Below, piece by piece: positions 9,652-17,907 of a DNA stretch of 64,000 bases. A model generated the notes under the pieces. It made no database searches. It was not told the origin of the DNA and saw nothing but the letters and a program-made list of their open reading frames with translations. Both the position numbers and the translations under genes were made by a program. Numbering within the stretch: position 1 is the first letter of the stretch; every line of letters begins with the position of its first letter. Source of the DNA: Lysinibacillus fusiformis (lineage in GTDB: Bacteria; Bacillota; Bacilli; Bacillales_A; Planococcaceae); assembly GCF_007362955.1 (NCBI RefSeq), contig NZ_CP041696.1:1984001-2048000 (forward strand), given 5' to 3'.

Positions 9652-10089
9652 CTAGACGTGGTTAATACCTAATCCAACAACCTCGTGTTCCAATCCCTTT
9701 ACGGGAGCCCCAATTGTACCGTAGAAGGCAACGGCTATCCACTCGCCCTCATTTTTGTTCGTATAGGGTTTCCCTTTTATGATGGCAAAACGAAGACCAA
9801 CAGTACGCTTCATATCGCCGATTGCAAATTGGCCTCTTGTTATTCCTTCGAGAGCTTCCAAGATTGTGTGGTACAAGGCATGATTTTCACGGTAGAGATG
9901 TTCAGCAATGATATTCTCGCGTTTTGCTGCTGTTTCAACCGCAGCAATTACTTTCTCCATATTCATTGCGCCGACTTTGCCTGTGCAAAATTCAACATCC
10001 TTTAACTGCGATTGGAAATGTAGTACTTCCTTATCGTCCAACGTCGCCAATAAGACTGCTAATTTACCAATAAGTATTTCCTGACTCAT
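9652..10089 (-). CDS. hutP: HutP, histidine-responsive antiterminator of the hut operon
   Basis: HutP binds L-histidine and Mg2+ and then NAG-triplet RNA to prevent termination ahead of hutH. The 145-residue product has the family blocks [54 protein letters not shown], and the C-terminus [17 protein letters not shown] with the conserved histidines. The start is set at ATG 10089, 21 bp inside the longest frame, because AGTAGG lies about 10 bases upstream and the N-terminus then aligns with known HutP. It is the first gene of hutP-hutH-transporter. Confidence 0.95.
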   Translation of the reverse strand: MSQEILIGKLAVLLATLDDKEVLHFQSQLKDVEFCTGKVGAMNMEKVIAAVETAAKRENIIAEHLYRENHALYHTILEALEGITRGQFAIGDMKRTVGLRFAIIKGKPYTNKNEGEWIAVAFYGTIGAPVKGLEHEVVGLGINHV

Positions 10090-10116
10090 GAGCAAAAACC
10101 TACTTTTCAAAAAATT

Positions 10117-10133
10117 CTAACTACTGATATCTA
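10117..10133 (-). promoter_or_regulatory. second NAG-triplet array in the hutP leader
   Basis: The transcribed strand reads UAG-AUAU-CAG-UAGU-UAG, again three NAG triplets with exact four-base spacers. It begins about 7 bases after the -10 box of the hutP promoter, so it would lie at the very 5' end of the hut mRNA. HutP binding there (autoregulation or RNA loading) is inferred. Confidence 0.5.
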
Positions 10134-10139
10134 ATTCTG

Positions 10140-10169
10140 ATTTTAAGCGTTTTCTCACTATTATGTCAA
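10140..10169 (-). promoter_or_regulatory. sigma-A promoter of hutP
   Basis: Minus strand: TTGACA (10164-10169), an 18-base spacer, TAAAAT (10140-10145). A perfect -35 supports initiation near 10133, about 45 bases before the hutP start. Confidence 0.65.
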
Positions 10170-10246
10170 TTGCCTAATTAAAAAAAAGTGGAATGTGCCC
10201 CAAATCAATAGCCTATTTGATTTAACACATCAGGGCAGAAATCACC

Positions 10247-10278
10247 TTCCCTAACGCAAAGCAAAGCGTAGGTGGGAA
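10247..10278. repeat. hairpin in decayed region upstream of the cyclophilin relic
   Basis: TTCCCTAACGC pairs with GCGTAGGTGGGAA around the loop AAAGCAAA. It has no U-run, so it is not a terminator. The style resembles ends of IS200/IS605-type or REP elements, but no transposase is near. Confidence 0.3.
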
Positions 10279-10442
10279 ATGAATGTTTGCTCTTGATGGG
10301 CTCTTATAGAGAACGTCTGTTTCAGTTTGTGAAATAATTGATTGAGAGAATACTCGATTCTTAGCGAAATGAAAAAGGCAGAAATTATTTTATTGCATGA
10401 ATTGTGACAGTACCTGGCACCATGATTATATCCAAATTCTGC

Positions 10443-10625
10443 GGGGTCGCAATTTATGGAGAATATGATGCTTTTGGGAAAGTAATTGAGGGCATGGAAA
10501 CAGTAGATGCTATCGTTACTGCTGAACGAGATCGTACAGATAAGCCGTTAGAAGATCAGCAAATGAAAAAGGTCGAAGTGGATACGAAGGGCTTTGACTA
10601 CCCTGCTCCAGAAGTACGAAAATAG
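10443..10625 (+). pseudogene. 3' fragment of a cyclophilin-type peptidyl-prolyl isomerase gene
   Basis: About 60 codons encode the C-terminal part of a PpiB-like cyclophilin (EYDAFGKVIEGMETVDAI, then DRTDKPLEDQQMKKVEVD) and end at TAG 10623-10625. The catalytic N-terminal two thirds is missing. The fragment begins right after the string GTGACAGTACCTGGCAC, which looks like a mobile-element end. It is not expected to be functional. Confidence 0.7.
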
Positions 10626-10750
10626 GGGATGTAAGAATCCAAAGTTGGATGACTTTAACCTATATTGTTAAGGCTTTAACTTTAATATCCATAGAACCTT
10701 TTGCACGATTTCCTACTTTTTATCATCTTTTAAATAAATTATAACTGTTA

Positions 10751-10871
10751 TATAATAGAGGCGCTTCTAATCTATGAATAATTGCATTACACAATAAGAT
10801 TGTTATTATCGAGACAGAAAAGGTATGTGACTAGTTACTCCTTAACTTGTTGTAACGCCTAAGCAGGAGTA
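10751..10871 (+). promoter_or_regulatory. structured mqo leader, candidate cis-regulatory RNA
   Basis: TATAAT (10751-10756) is followed by a leader with two mutually exclusive pairings. In one, AGGCG (10759-10763) closes with CGCCT (10856-10860) while GTTAC (10834-10838) pairs GTAAC (10852-10856). In the other, TACTCCT (10836-10842) pairs AGGAGTA (10865-10871), which is followed after 9 bases by T7. This looks like an aptamer plus expression platform of about 115 nt. I do not recognise a known riboswitch class. The -35 is poor. Confidence 0.4.
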
Positions 10872-10905
10872 CCGACATCTTTTTTTGTGAATATTAGGAA
10901 TAAGG

Positions 10906-12402
10906 ATGGTAGAAATGAGTAGCAAACAAATTAAATCAGACGTCATCTTAATTGGTGCCGGAATTATGAGTGCGACTTTGGGAACAATGCTCAAAGAATT
11001 AGCACCAGACTGGAATATTACAGTGTTTGAGAAACTTGCAAACGCCGGAGAAGAAAGTTCTAACGAATGGAATAATGCGGGAACAGGGCATGCAGCGTTG
11101 TGCGAGCTTAACTACACATCTGAAAAACCAGATGGCTCTATCGATATTAGCAAAGCTATTAATGTGAATGAACAGTTCCAGGTTTCTATGCAGTTTTGGT
11201 CATATCTTGTTAATCGCAAGCTAATCCAAAATCCGCAAGACTTTATCATGCCATTACCACATATGAGTATGGTAAGAGGCGAAAAAAATGTCGAGTATTT
11301 GAAAAAACGTTTTGAAGCGATGTCGAATAATCCATTGTTCAAAGGGATGGAATTTTCCGAGAATCCTGAAAAACTGAAGGAATGGATTCCGCTTATTATG
11401 GAAGACCGTCCAGCAGATGAAGCGATCGCGGCGACAAAAATTGACACGGGTACAGACGTCAACTTTGGAGCTTTAACGCGTATGTTATTTGACCACTTAG
11501 AAACTAAAAACGTCGATATTAATTACAATCATAGTGTTGAAAGCATTAAGCGTACGAAAGACGGCTCATGGGAATTAAAAGTGCATGATATCGATGGCTG
11601 TAAAATGGAATATCATACAGCAAAATTCGTCTTCCTTGGAGCTGGTGGCGGAAGCTTAGAGCTATTACAAAAATCAGGGATTCCTGAAGGCAAACATATT
11701 GGTGGATTCCCGATTAGTGGCTTATTCATGGTATGTAACAATCAGGATATTGTTGAGCAACATCATGCCAAAGTATACGGCAAAGCTGCGGTTGGTGCGC
11801 CACCAATGTCTGTGCCGCATTTAGACACAAGATTTATCGATAACAAAAAATCATTACTATTTGGACCGTTCGCTGGCTTCTCACCGAAGTTCTTAAAAAC
11901 AGGTTCGAATATGGATTTATTTGCTTCAGTTAAACCGCATAATATTACAACGTTATTGGCTGCAGGCGTGAAAGAAATGGGCTTAACAAAATACCTGATC
12001 CAACAACTGATGTTATCAAAAGATCAACGTATGGAAGAGTTACGTGACTTTATCCCGAACGCGAAGAGCGATGATTGGGATATTGTCGTGGCTGGCCAAC
12101 GTGTACAAGTTATCAAAGATACGGAAGCTGGTGGCAAAGGAACGCTTCAATTTGGTACGGAAGTTGTTAGTGCTGCAGATGGCTCTATCGCTGCCTTACT
12201 AGGTGCGTCTCCAGGTGCATCTACTGCCGTTCCTGTTATGATTGAAGTCATTAATAAATGCTTCCCTCAGCAGGTAAAAGAGTGGGAACCAAAACTAAAA
12301 GAAATGATTCCTTCTTATGGCATAGCATTAGTAGAAAACCCAGCGCTTCTTGAAGAAGTTCATACTTCTACAGCGCAGGTACTTGGTTTAAACAAAAACT
12401 AG
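10906..12402 (+). CDS. mqo: malate:quinone oxidoreductase
   Basis: Mqo oxidises L-malate to oxaloacetate and passes electrons to the quinone pool as an FAD-dependent, membrane-associated TCA-cycle enzyme. The 498-residue length fits. The dinucleotide-binding motif is [14 protein letters not shown], followed by the family signature [31 protein letters not shown] and [11 protein letters not shown] lie later. ATG 10915 (MSSKQIK) aligns better with other Mqo proteins and has AAGGATGG upstream; ATG 10906 with AGGA is kept as the outer limit. It is a single-gene unit with its own structured leader and terminator. Confidence 0.96.
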   Translation: MVEMSSKQIKSDVILIGAGIMSATLGTMLKELAPDWNITVFEKLANAGEESSNEWNNAGTGHAALCELNYTSEKPDGSIDISKAINVNEQFQVSMQFWSYLVNRKLIQNPQDFIMPLPHMSMVRGEKNVEYLKKRFEAMSNNPLFKGMEFSENPEKLKEWIPLIMEDRPADEAIAATKIDTGTDVNFGALTRMLFDHLETKNVDINYNHSVESIKRTKDGSWELKVHDIDGCKMEYHTAKFVFLGAGGGSLELLQKSGIPEGKHIGGFPISGLFMVCNNQDIVEQHHAKVYGKAAVGAPPMSVPHLDTRFIDNKKSLLFGPFAGFSPKFLKTGSNMDLFASVKPHNITTLLAAGVKEMGLTKYLIQQLMLSKDQRMEELRDFIPNAKSDDWDIVVAGQRVQVIKDTEAGGKGTLQFGTEVVSAADGSIAALLGASPGASTAVPVMIEVINKCFPQQVKEWEPKLKEMIPSYGIALVENPALLEEVHTSTAQVLGLNKN

Positions 12403-12412
12403 TCGATCAATA

Positions 12413-12461
12413 AAACAAAGAACCTTTTATCTTTTTAGATGAGAGGTTCTTTGTTTATTTT
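12413..12461 (+). terminator. mqo terminator
   Basis: AAACAAAGAACCTTTTA pairs with GAGAGGTTCTTTGTTT, then TATTTT. The complementary strand also has a short U-run, so it may serve the convergent ECF gene as well. Confidence 0.85.
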
Positions 12462-12498
12462 GAGTGTGTAGAAAATTTAGTTTTATGTTTTCTAGAAA

Positions 12499-13041
12499 TT
12501 ATTTAAAAACATTCATTTTTTTCAGTACAATACAAACAGGAATGGCTGCACAGATACCTACAATATTTTGAACGAGGTTGCCAGGAATAGAGGCTGCTGG
12601 TATGATCCAGTTTCCAAATAGCACACGTTCACAAATATAATAACCTCCTAACATGAAGGGAACTGAAATGATGGTAGCTAATATATTAAACGTAATACTA
12701 GTACCTTGGCGACCCAGAGACCAGGCGATTTTCCCTACGATATAGCCTTGCAAACCGCGTGTTAAGAAGGTAAAAGGCGCCCATAATGTCCAGCCGGATA
12801 TTAAATCAAATAAGCCCATCCCAAAGGCACCTGCCATTGCCCCTTTTTTAGGACCAAATAAGATAGATATGATAAAGAGCATAGCTGTTCCAAGATGAAC
12901 CAAACCACCATTTGCGGTAATTGGTAGTTTTATATTGATAAAGAGAGTTGCAACAAATACGAGAGCGATTAACATGGCAGTTTGAATCAAATCAAAGACG
13001 CTTGAGTTTGTATAGCTTTTTGTACTTTTTGTAATGTTCAT
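12499..13041 (-). CDS. ECF transporter S component (substrate-binding membrane subunit)
   Basis: This 180-residue membrane protein has about five or six hydrophobic segments. GLVHLGTAMLFIISILFGP and GAMAGAFGMGLFDLISG resemble S components of energy-coupling factor vitamin importers (PF07155/PF12822 type). S components bind a vitamin or precursor and dock on a shared EcfAA'T module encoded elsewhere. The substrate cannot be read from the sequence, and no riboswitch is recognisable in the 150-bp leader. The ATG has AAAGG 9 bases upstream. Confidence 0.75.
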   Translation of the reverse strand: MNITKSTKSYTNSSVFDLIQTAMLIALVFVATLFINIKLPITANGGLVHLGTAMLFIISILFGPKKGAMAGAFGMGLFDLISGWTLWAPFTFLTRGLQGYIVGKIAWSLGRQGTSITFNILATIISVPFMLGGYYICERVLFGNWIIPAASIPGNLVQNIVGICAAIPVCIVLKKMNVFK

Positions 13042-13190
13042 AGTGATAGACCTTTCTTACCTTTTTTATCGGTTTTTATTTATTGATAAAGTTAACAAAG
13101 GATTGGCCTATTTAAAAGTATCAATTTTGCGTAATTTTATAGGGTCAGTTTTTTCTCTACTTAACTATGCTCGTTGCTACTTTTTCCTTT

Positions 13191-13463
13191 TTAAAACTTA
13201 AGCTGTGAAAGGCAAAATACAAGAGAGCGTTTTACATAAAGTGAAGCAAGGAAGAGCAAGAAAGAAACAACGAGTGAGAAAGGAATACTTAAAATGACTG
13301 GAAGCTCAACGTCTTGCCATATACCCATTTTTATTTGTTCAAAGCCCACTGTACGTAGAATACCAGCCAGTATGGATAGTAGTACACTTAACATCAACCC
13401 TAGGTATAGCACAGATAAGACTAAAGTTGCTAATGAGCAAAAAAATACCCGAATCATTTTCAT
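13191..13463 (-). CDS. small two-helix membrane protein
   Basis: This 90-residue hypothetical protein has hydrophobic segments at about 5-35 and 53-75. Its ATG overlaps the stop of the upstream bactofilin-like gene (ATGA), so it is translationally coupled to it. It may anchor or partner that protein at the membrane. I do not recognise the family. Confidence 0.65.
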   Translation of the reverse strand: MKMIRVFFCSLATLVLSVLYLGLMLSVLLSILAGILRTVGFEQIKMGIWQDVELPVILSIPFSLVVSFLLFLASLYVKRSLVFCLSQLKF

Positions 13464-14125
13464 TCATTTTCACTCCTTATGATATGGCGCACTTGAGCAT
13501 TTGGAGAGACTGTATAGTGTTCTTTGTAATAAAGTGTTTGTATATCACAATTATCGCCGATTAGTATAACATCCCCTTCAACCACTTCCGCAACTGTGTT
13601 AGAAAGTTTCAATGTTCTACCTTTTATCTTTTTACAAACTAGCTTTTTCTTTAAGAAAGATAGGGAAGTCTTATCTTTTTCTACATAAATTTCATCTGCA
13701 ATCAGCTGAGCGATTGCACTTCGCCCAGACATTTTTAACTGAAAATGTTTAGCATATATTTCTGGCGCTTTAACAAAGCCAATTGCGTTAAAATGCTCTG
13801 TTTGTAATTTTTGTTCTATTGTTAGTTTTCCTGAACTGTTAATCTTCGTTACTTGCCCATTTCTTATCTTTAAATTCCCGGCATTCGTAATTTCGTTAAT
13901 TTCACAAAGATCATTTATAGTACATGATCCCGTATTATTTAAAACTTGCGCTACAACGCGAGCATGGAATGAACTATGTCCATGAGCAGAGATTTTTTTA
14001 AAACGTACTTCCTGATGTAAAGCAACAGAACCACGGATTTTTAATAATTCACAATCTGCCGCTAAGTCTTTGATCGTGCCACTTGTCAGGGTTATACTTC
14101 GAAGCTTCTGAATTTCTTCATTCAT
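13460..14125 (-). CDS. bactofilin-like polymer-forming protein
   Basis: The 221-residue protein is made of short alternating beta-type repeats (SGTIKDLAADCELLKIRGSV, then SCTINDLCEINEITNAG, then SGKLTIEQKLQTEH), the right-handed beta-helix pattern of bactofilins such as B. subtilis YhbE/YhbF. There is no signal peptide or transmembrane segment, so it is probably cytoplasmic at the membrane face. The ribosome binding site is near-perfect (AAAGGAGGTGAT). It precedes and overlaps the small membrane protein, and an 18-bp perfect palindrome lies in its promoter region, downstream of a marR gene. Confidence 0.6.
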   Translation of the reverse strand: MNEEIQKLRSITLTSGTIKDLAADCELLKIRGSVALHQEVRFKKISAHGHSSFHARVVAQVLNNTGSCTINDLCEINEITNAGNLKIRNGQVTKINSSGKLTIEQKLQTEHFNAIGFVKAPEIYAKHFQLKMSGRSAIAQLIADEIYVEKDKTSLSFLKKKLVCKKIKGRTLKLSNTVAEVVEGDVILIGDNCDIQTLYYKEHYTVSPNAQVRHIIRSENE

Positions 14126-14145
14126 GGATGAATCACCTCCTTTGA

Positions 14146-14190
14146 TTTAATTAATATATATTTTAATTATTGAAATATATATTAATTAAA
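14146..14190. promoter_or_regulatory. perfect 18-bp inverted repeat, likely MarR operator
   Basis: TTTAATTAATATATATTT (14146-14163) and its exact reverse complement (14173-14190) flank a 9-base spacer. The site lies 20 bp upstream of the bactofilin-like gene and just downstream of the marR terminator. MarR dimers bind AT-rich palindromes of this size, so repression of the two-gene unit is likely. Confidence 0.65.
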
Positions 14191-14230
14191 ATATATGCAC
14201 CTCCAATTTGTCAAGAACAAAAAAGACAAC

Positions 14231-14260
14231 AAAAAAAGGATTTCAATTTTATGAAATCCT
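14231..14260 (-). terminator. marR terminator
   Basis: Minus strand: AGGATTTCA, 6-base loop, TGAAATCCT, then a T7 run. The stem begins at the last two bases of the marR stop codon. Confidence 0.8.
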
Positions 14261-14672
14261 AAAAAATCTTTTTCATTAACTGATTAACGGCGATTAGCAC
14301 TTTTGCTATATCTGTTAATTTTTCTTGTGGGAGTTTTAAGAATATATCTTGTACTTTAACCTCGCCATTATTTGTTAAAATCATTTTCACAACACGTCTG
14401 TCTTCGTTTTCTCTAACTCTTTGTACAAGATCTAATTTTTCCAATTTATCACACATCGATGTTACGGCTCCGGGTGTTACACTGAAAAAATCGGCTATTT
14501 CAGTTGCTTTCATGCCACCATTGATTTTTAGTTGAAGCAGAAGAATCAACTGGTTTTGGGATAATGACTCACCTTCTGAGAGTAGATGAACAAACATCAT
14601 AGATTTTTGTTGTATTTCAAGCATTTCTTTCATAATGATTTCAACATGAAGCATTTCACTATTTTCTGACAT
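14259..14672 (-). CDS. MarR-family transcriptional regulator
   Basis: The 137-residue protein has the winged-helix core of the MarR family (LSQNQLILLLQLKINGGM, then TEIADFFSVTPGAVTSMCDK and the wing RVRENEDRRVVKMILT). The N-terminal and C-terminal helices would form the dimer interface. Its own promoter region (14690-14730) is very AT-rich and may also be bound. The adjacent bactofilin-like unit with the palindrome is the probable target. The ligand is unknown. Confidence 0.88.
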   Translation of the reverse strand: MSENSEMLHVEIIMKEMLEIQQKSMMFVHLLSEGESLSQNQLILLLQLKINGGMKATEIADFFSVTPGAVTSMCDKLEKLDLVQRVRENEDRRVVKMILTNNGEVKVQDIFLKLPQEKLTDIAKVLIAVNQLMKKIF

Positions 14673-15096
14673 TTGATCACAGCCCGTTAAAATATTTATT
14701 ATTTAAATTATATAGTAAGTATAATATTAATTTCTCTTACTGCCAATATTCTTTCGTTTTCTTGATGCAGCCTTTTCATGGATAGAATCATGTGCAATCG
14801 ACTTTAACTCTTTAGGGAAGTAAACTATTTTCATGACCTATTTTCGCTGGAGAGTAAAAGAAGTGTAAGCATTGTTATTATCGTTTTGGCAACATTTCCT
14901 GGGAAAAGTTAACTCATTCATTTGCAGACAGGATGGTGAGAAATAACTGTAGGTGCATTTTTTCTGAGCATTTCACACTAATTTACGCTAAAAATACAAC
15001 GCGTGGCTAGTTCTTGTTTGAGTGATTAGCATGGGCTTTTTTCCAACTGTGAGATACTTCTTTCCTAACGCTATAGAGAGAATTTCATCACAACAA
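14673..15096. other. intergenic stretch without a supported gene
   Basis: The first 60 bases hold the marR promoter. The rest shows no convincing coding region. A 35-codon minus-strand frame (14727-14834) has only a poor ribosome binding site and no recognised relatives. Confidence 0.5.
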
Positions 15097-16578
15097 TCAT
15101 ACTTTTTCAGCTGATGTATCAATAGTGTTTTTCTTATGTTTTACTATTACTGTACCTATCTTAACGATGCCAATAATTAACAAGAATAAAGGTATTAAAA
15201 AAAACAAATGGCCTATTCCTGGAGCAAATAATGTTACTACGGACAACGGACCAAATAATTGACGGAAGCCAATTAAAATAAGTAATGGTATTAGAACATC
15301 AAATACTACTATAAAAATACCTTTTAACGTTGTTACTTTACGATTTTTAGGTTTAAAAATTCTGTAAGCAGACCAAACAATGTAAGTAATGATGGCCAAT
15401 AAAATCATATCCAAAATTATATATTTCATAAATGGATTGTTAGTAGATATAGCCGGTTCTTCATGATGGATGAGCTTGTTAATGCCACTCGTTATAGCTT
15501 CATATTCATTCAGATTGAAATAATCCATGGAATTGATAAGTAGACTGATGCCATACTCACCATCTAACATGACCTTTGAGTAGGTATTTTCTGTCCAGCC
15601 ATTATGGGTGATTACATCATTCACTTCCCATCCCATAGCATAGTAGGTATCATTGTCCATGAGTGATGATGGTTGGTGCATTGTATTCATGGCATTCGCT
15701 GATAAAATACTTTTTCCGTTGAATTGTCCCTGATTCAATTGTGCAATCATGTAATTTGCCATATCTTCTACACTGGAAATAATGTAACCCGAAGCAACTG
15801 TTCCTTCATGGTTTAATTGCTCTGTTGGCATCTTTAACCCCAATACAGTTTGATAACCTACCGCAATTGTTTTGTTTATATCATCTTTAGGATCCGCATA
15901 GCTATTGTTCATTTCAAGTGGTTCAAATAGGTATTCATTTATATACGCTGTATACGATTTATGTGTGACCTCTTCGATGACTGCACCTAGGATGCTATAA
16001 TTTAAATTCGAATATTGATATTGCTCACCAACAGGGAATGTTAATTCTATATTTGCCAAGCTTTGTATATGTTCTTTTACGGTTCTATCTCCTTGTGATA
16101 TAGCTACTTGGCCATCAATTGTAGAGAGACCGCTCGTTTGATTTAGTAAGTGTTGAATAGTGATTTTTTTAGATGCTTCTTTGTCTGCAAGGTGAAACCA
16201 TGGTATCACTGTTTGTACTGGATCTTCTAGAGTGATTTTCCCTTGTTCCACTAGTTGCATGATAGCCAGTGCTGTAAATGATTTACTTACCGATCCGATA
16301 ACAACTGGCGTTTGCGCTGTCATTGCTGTTCCATCTGGGCTTGAAACACCATATCCTTGCAAATATTCTACTTTATTTCCTTTTACGATGGCCAAAGAAG
16401 CACCAGGAATATTTAGTCTCTCTATTTCATTAGTCATAAACTCATCAATATTAAAAACATCTAGCTTTCCATTTGTAGATTTATTTTCGTTTGCAAATAC
16501 AATTCCGTTAACACTAATCATAATAATTAGAATGGCGCATATAATAATTTTCCCGATTGTAAATTGTTTTTTGTGCAT
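15097..16578 (-). CDS. membrane-anchored serine hydrolase of the beta-lactamase / PBP4* type
   Basis: The 493-residue protein starts with a signal or anchor segment (TIGKIIICAILIIMISVN), followed by a class C beta-lactamase-like domain with the catalytic SxxK motif at S96-V-S-K99 and a Tyr-Ser-Asn motif in QYQYSNLNYSI. The last 110 residues contain three hydrophobic segments, so the domain is held outside the membrane. The ATG at 16578 is chosen because AAAGGA lies 10 bases upstream and the signal segment follows; the outer 18 codons lack a ribosome binding site. Such proteins act as esterases or D-amino peptidases, and the substrate is unknown. A second family member at 28861 is broken. Confidence 0.85.
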   Translation of the reverse strand: MHKKQFTIGKIIICAILIIMISVNGIVFANENKSTNGKLDVFNIDEFMTNEIERLNIPGASLAIVKGNKVEYLQGYGVSSPDGTAMTAQTPVVIGSVSKSFTALAIMQLVEQGKITLEDPVQTVIPWFHLADKEASKKITIQHLLNQTSGLSTIDGQVAISQGDRTVKEHIQSLANIELTFPVGEQYQYSNLNYSILGAVIEEVTHKSYTAYINEYLFEPLEMNNSYADPKDDINKTIAVGYQTVLGLKMPTEQLNHEGTVASGYIISSVEDMANYMIAQLNQGQFNGKSILSANAMNTMHQPSSLMDNDTYYAMGWEVNDVITHNGWTENTYSKVMLDGEYGISLLINSMDYFNLNEYEAITSGINKLIHHEEPAISTNNPFMKYIILDMILLAIITYIVWSAYRIFKPKNRKVTTLKGIFIVVFDVLIPLLILIGFRQLFGPLSVVTLFAPGIGHLFFLIPLFLLIIGIVKIGTVIVKHKKNTIDTSAEKV

Positions 16579-16730
16579 AATTTTATGTTCCTTTAACTGT
16601 GAATGATTGTTGGAGCGTATTGTCAATGACATGAAATGTTGTGCCTATATTGTTAATCATTTTATTGCTAACATCTTAATAAACAGGTATTGGTTGAACA
16701 CTCATAAGTGATATTTTTTGATATAAAAGT

Positions 16731-16774
16731 AAAAATCCGCATAGACTCCGGTGGTGAAAGTAAAGCGGATTTTT
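16731..16774. terminator. bidirectional terminator
   Basis: AAAAATCCGC and GCGGATTTTT form a perfect 10-bp stem around a 24-base loop. On the minus strand it follows the padR unit and precedes the serine hydrolase gene. Confidence 0.8.
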
Positions 16775-16837
16775 ACCATATTGCAAACGATTGTCAGTGT
16801 TTAAAGACTTTTGGGTTAACTCCATTTCCATAACAGC

Positions 16838-17500
16838 CTATATTCTTTTAGGAAAAGTTAAAGCTTTATACATCTTTCTTTTATAGACGTAGAAGTACAT
16901 ACTTAGTGGCCACCACATAACTAAGAAAATTGGATAAATAGCCCATATTACTCCTGGTGAGGAAACTGCATTTACTGTTATAAAAAAAACACTAATGAGT
17001 AAGCTAGCGTACATAGAGAATGCAACGAATGTTTTTCTCTGAGCATGATATAGGGCTAAGGGCCACCACAATACTAAAAATGCCGGATAGATGGCCCATG
17101 GATATTGAGGAGACATAACAAGATTTAATATTGAATAATAGATGATTGTGCTCGAACAGCCAATAAGTGCGATTTTTAAAGATTTTGCTTTTTCCTCTAA
17201 AAACATGAGGATGGGCCACCATAGTATTGGGTAAAAGGCATACATAATCCATAAATGATTGGGTGAATATAAATAATTTTCAATTGCAAGAAAAGTAATG
17301 ATGATGACACTACAGAAAACAGAGTATTGTTTGTATAATTTCTTAGACATAAAATATAAAGTAATTGGCCATAGGAAAAGAAGTAAACAAGGATAGATAA
17401 ACCAGATCGTTTGTGGTGATGTTAGATAATTCACTATTCCTAAAAATACCATGGTCATCAAGCTACCTGCTACGGAAAAACTAATATATTGTCTCATCAT
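16838..17500 (-). CDS. membrane protein made of four tandem 2TM repeats
   Basis: The 220-residue protein consists of four copies of a module of about 50 residues. Each has the pattern N-x3-S-P-x3-W-x-x-Y, then a helix ending in (L/W)WP-(L/I)-x-x-Y/F (SPQTIWFIYPCLLLFLWP; SPNHLWIMYAFYPILWWP; SPQYPWAIYPAFLVLWWP; SPGVIWAIYPIFLVMWWP). Two hydrophobic helices per module give about eight in total. The gene upstream carries a fifth copy. The ATG shares one base with the upstream stop. The function is unknown; the module resembles the widespread '2TM' domain. PadR control with the upstream genes suggests a role in envelope stress or signalling. Confidence 0.75.
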   Translation of the reverse strand: MMRQYISFSVAGSLMTMVFLGIVNYLTSPQTIWFIYPCLLLFLWPITLYFMSKKLYKQYSVFCSVIIITFLAIENYLYSPNHLWIMYAFYPILWWPILMFLEEKAKSLKIALIGCSSTIIYYSILNLVMSPQYPWAIYPAFLVLWWPLALYHAQRKTFVAFSMYASLLISVFFITVNAVSSPGVIWAIYPIFLVMWWPLSMYFYVYKRKMYKALTFPKRI

Positions 17501-17907
17501 TATTTACTCCATTTCTTACGTGACCAAACGAAGTACATGGATAGAGGCCACCATAATATAGCGAAAATTGGATAAATCGCCCAAATCGTATTTGGCGTAT
17601 AGTAAAGATTGATAAAAAGAAATAACGCAATAATTAAAGAGCTTCCCCAAACCGAAAATTCTAAATTTAATTTCGCCATGTTTTTATTTTTTGGTTCTTT
17701 TACACCTAATTCATTTTTTAAATCTTCAATATCTCCAAATTCAACGATGGCTTTATTAATTGCATCATCTTCTTCTTTTCCGTGCTCCATTAAATAGAAT
17801 ACTTTCTCTTCAAGATTTTGTATGATTTCTTGTTTGACCATTTCGGTTTCGTTATTACGAGGAATGTCTTTAAACAACTCATCAATATGATTTTTTATTT
17901 TTTTCAT
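17500..17907 (-). CDS. membrane protein with N-terminal permease-prefix-like (HAAS-type) domain and one WWP repeat
   Basis: The 135-residue protein has a soluble helical N-terminus of about 75 residues (ETEMVKQEIIQNLEEKVFYL, then DAINKAIVEFGDIEDLKNEL), typical of the domain found beside PadR regulators. Two membrane helices follow with the module NLYYTPNTIWAIYPIFAILWWP. ATG 17907 overlaps the padR stop (ATGA) and has GGAGGG 6-7 bases upstream; the longer frame would start inside padR. PadR, HAAS-type and membrane proteins commonly form sensing units. Confidence 0.8.
   Translation of the reverse strand: MKKIKNHIDELFKDIPRNNETEMVKQEIIQNLEEKVFYLMEHGKEEDDAINKAIVEFGDIEDLKNELGVKEPKNKNMAKLNLEFSVWGSSLIIALFLFINLYYTPNTIWAIYPIFAILWWPLSMYFVWSRKKWSK

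Noticed and set aside
10247..10330. Remnant of an IS605 omega RNA
   Set aside because: A hairpin in this style is present, but no tnpB relic or target-site logic supports it; it is listed only as a hairpin.
10757..10860. Lysine riboswitch (L-box) upstream of mqo
   Set aside because: The AGAGGCGC start right after the promoter is L-box-like, but the conserved internal motifs are missing and the element is about 60 nt too short.
14727..14834. 35-codon minus-strand frame after marR
   Set aside because: It has a weak ribosome binding site, no recognisable relatives and no terminator; it is likely chance.
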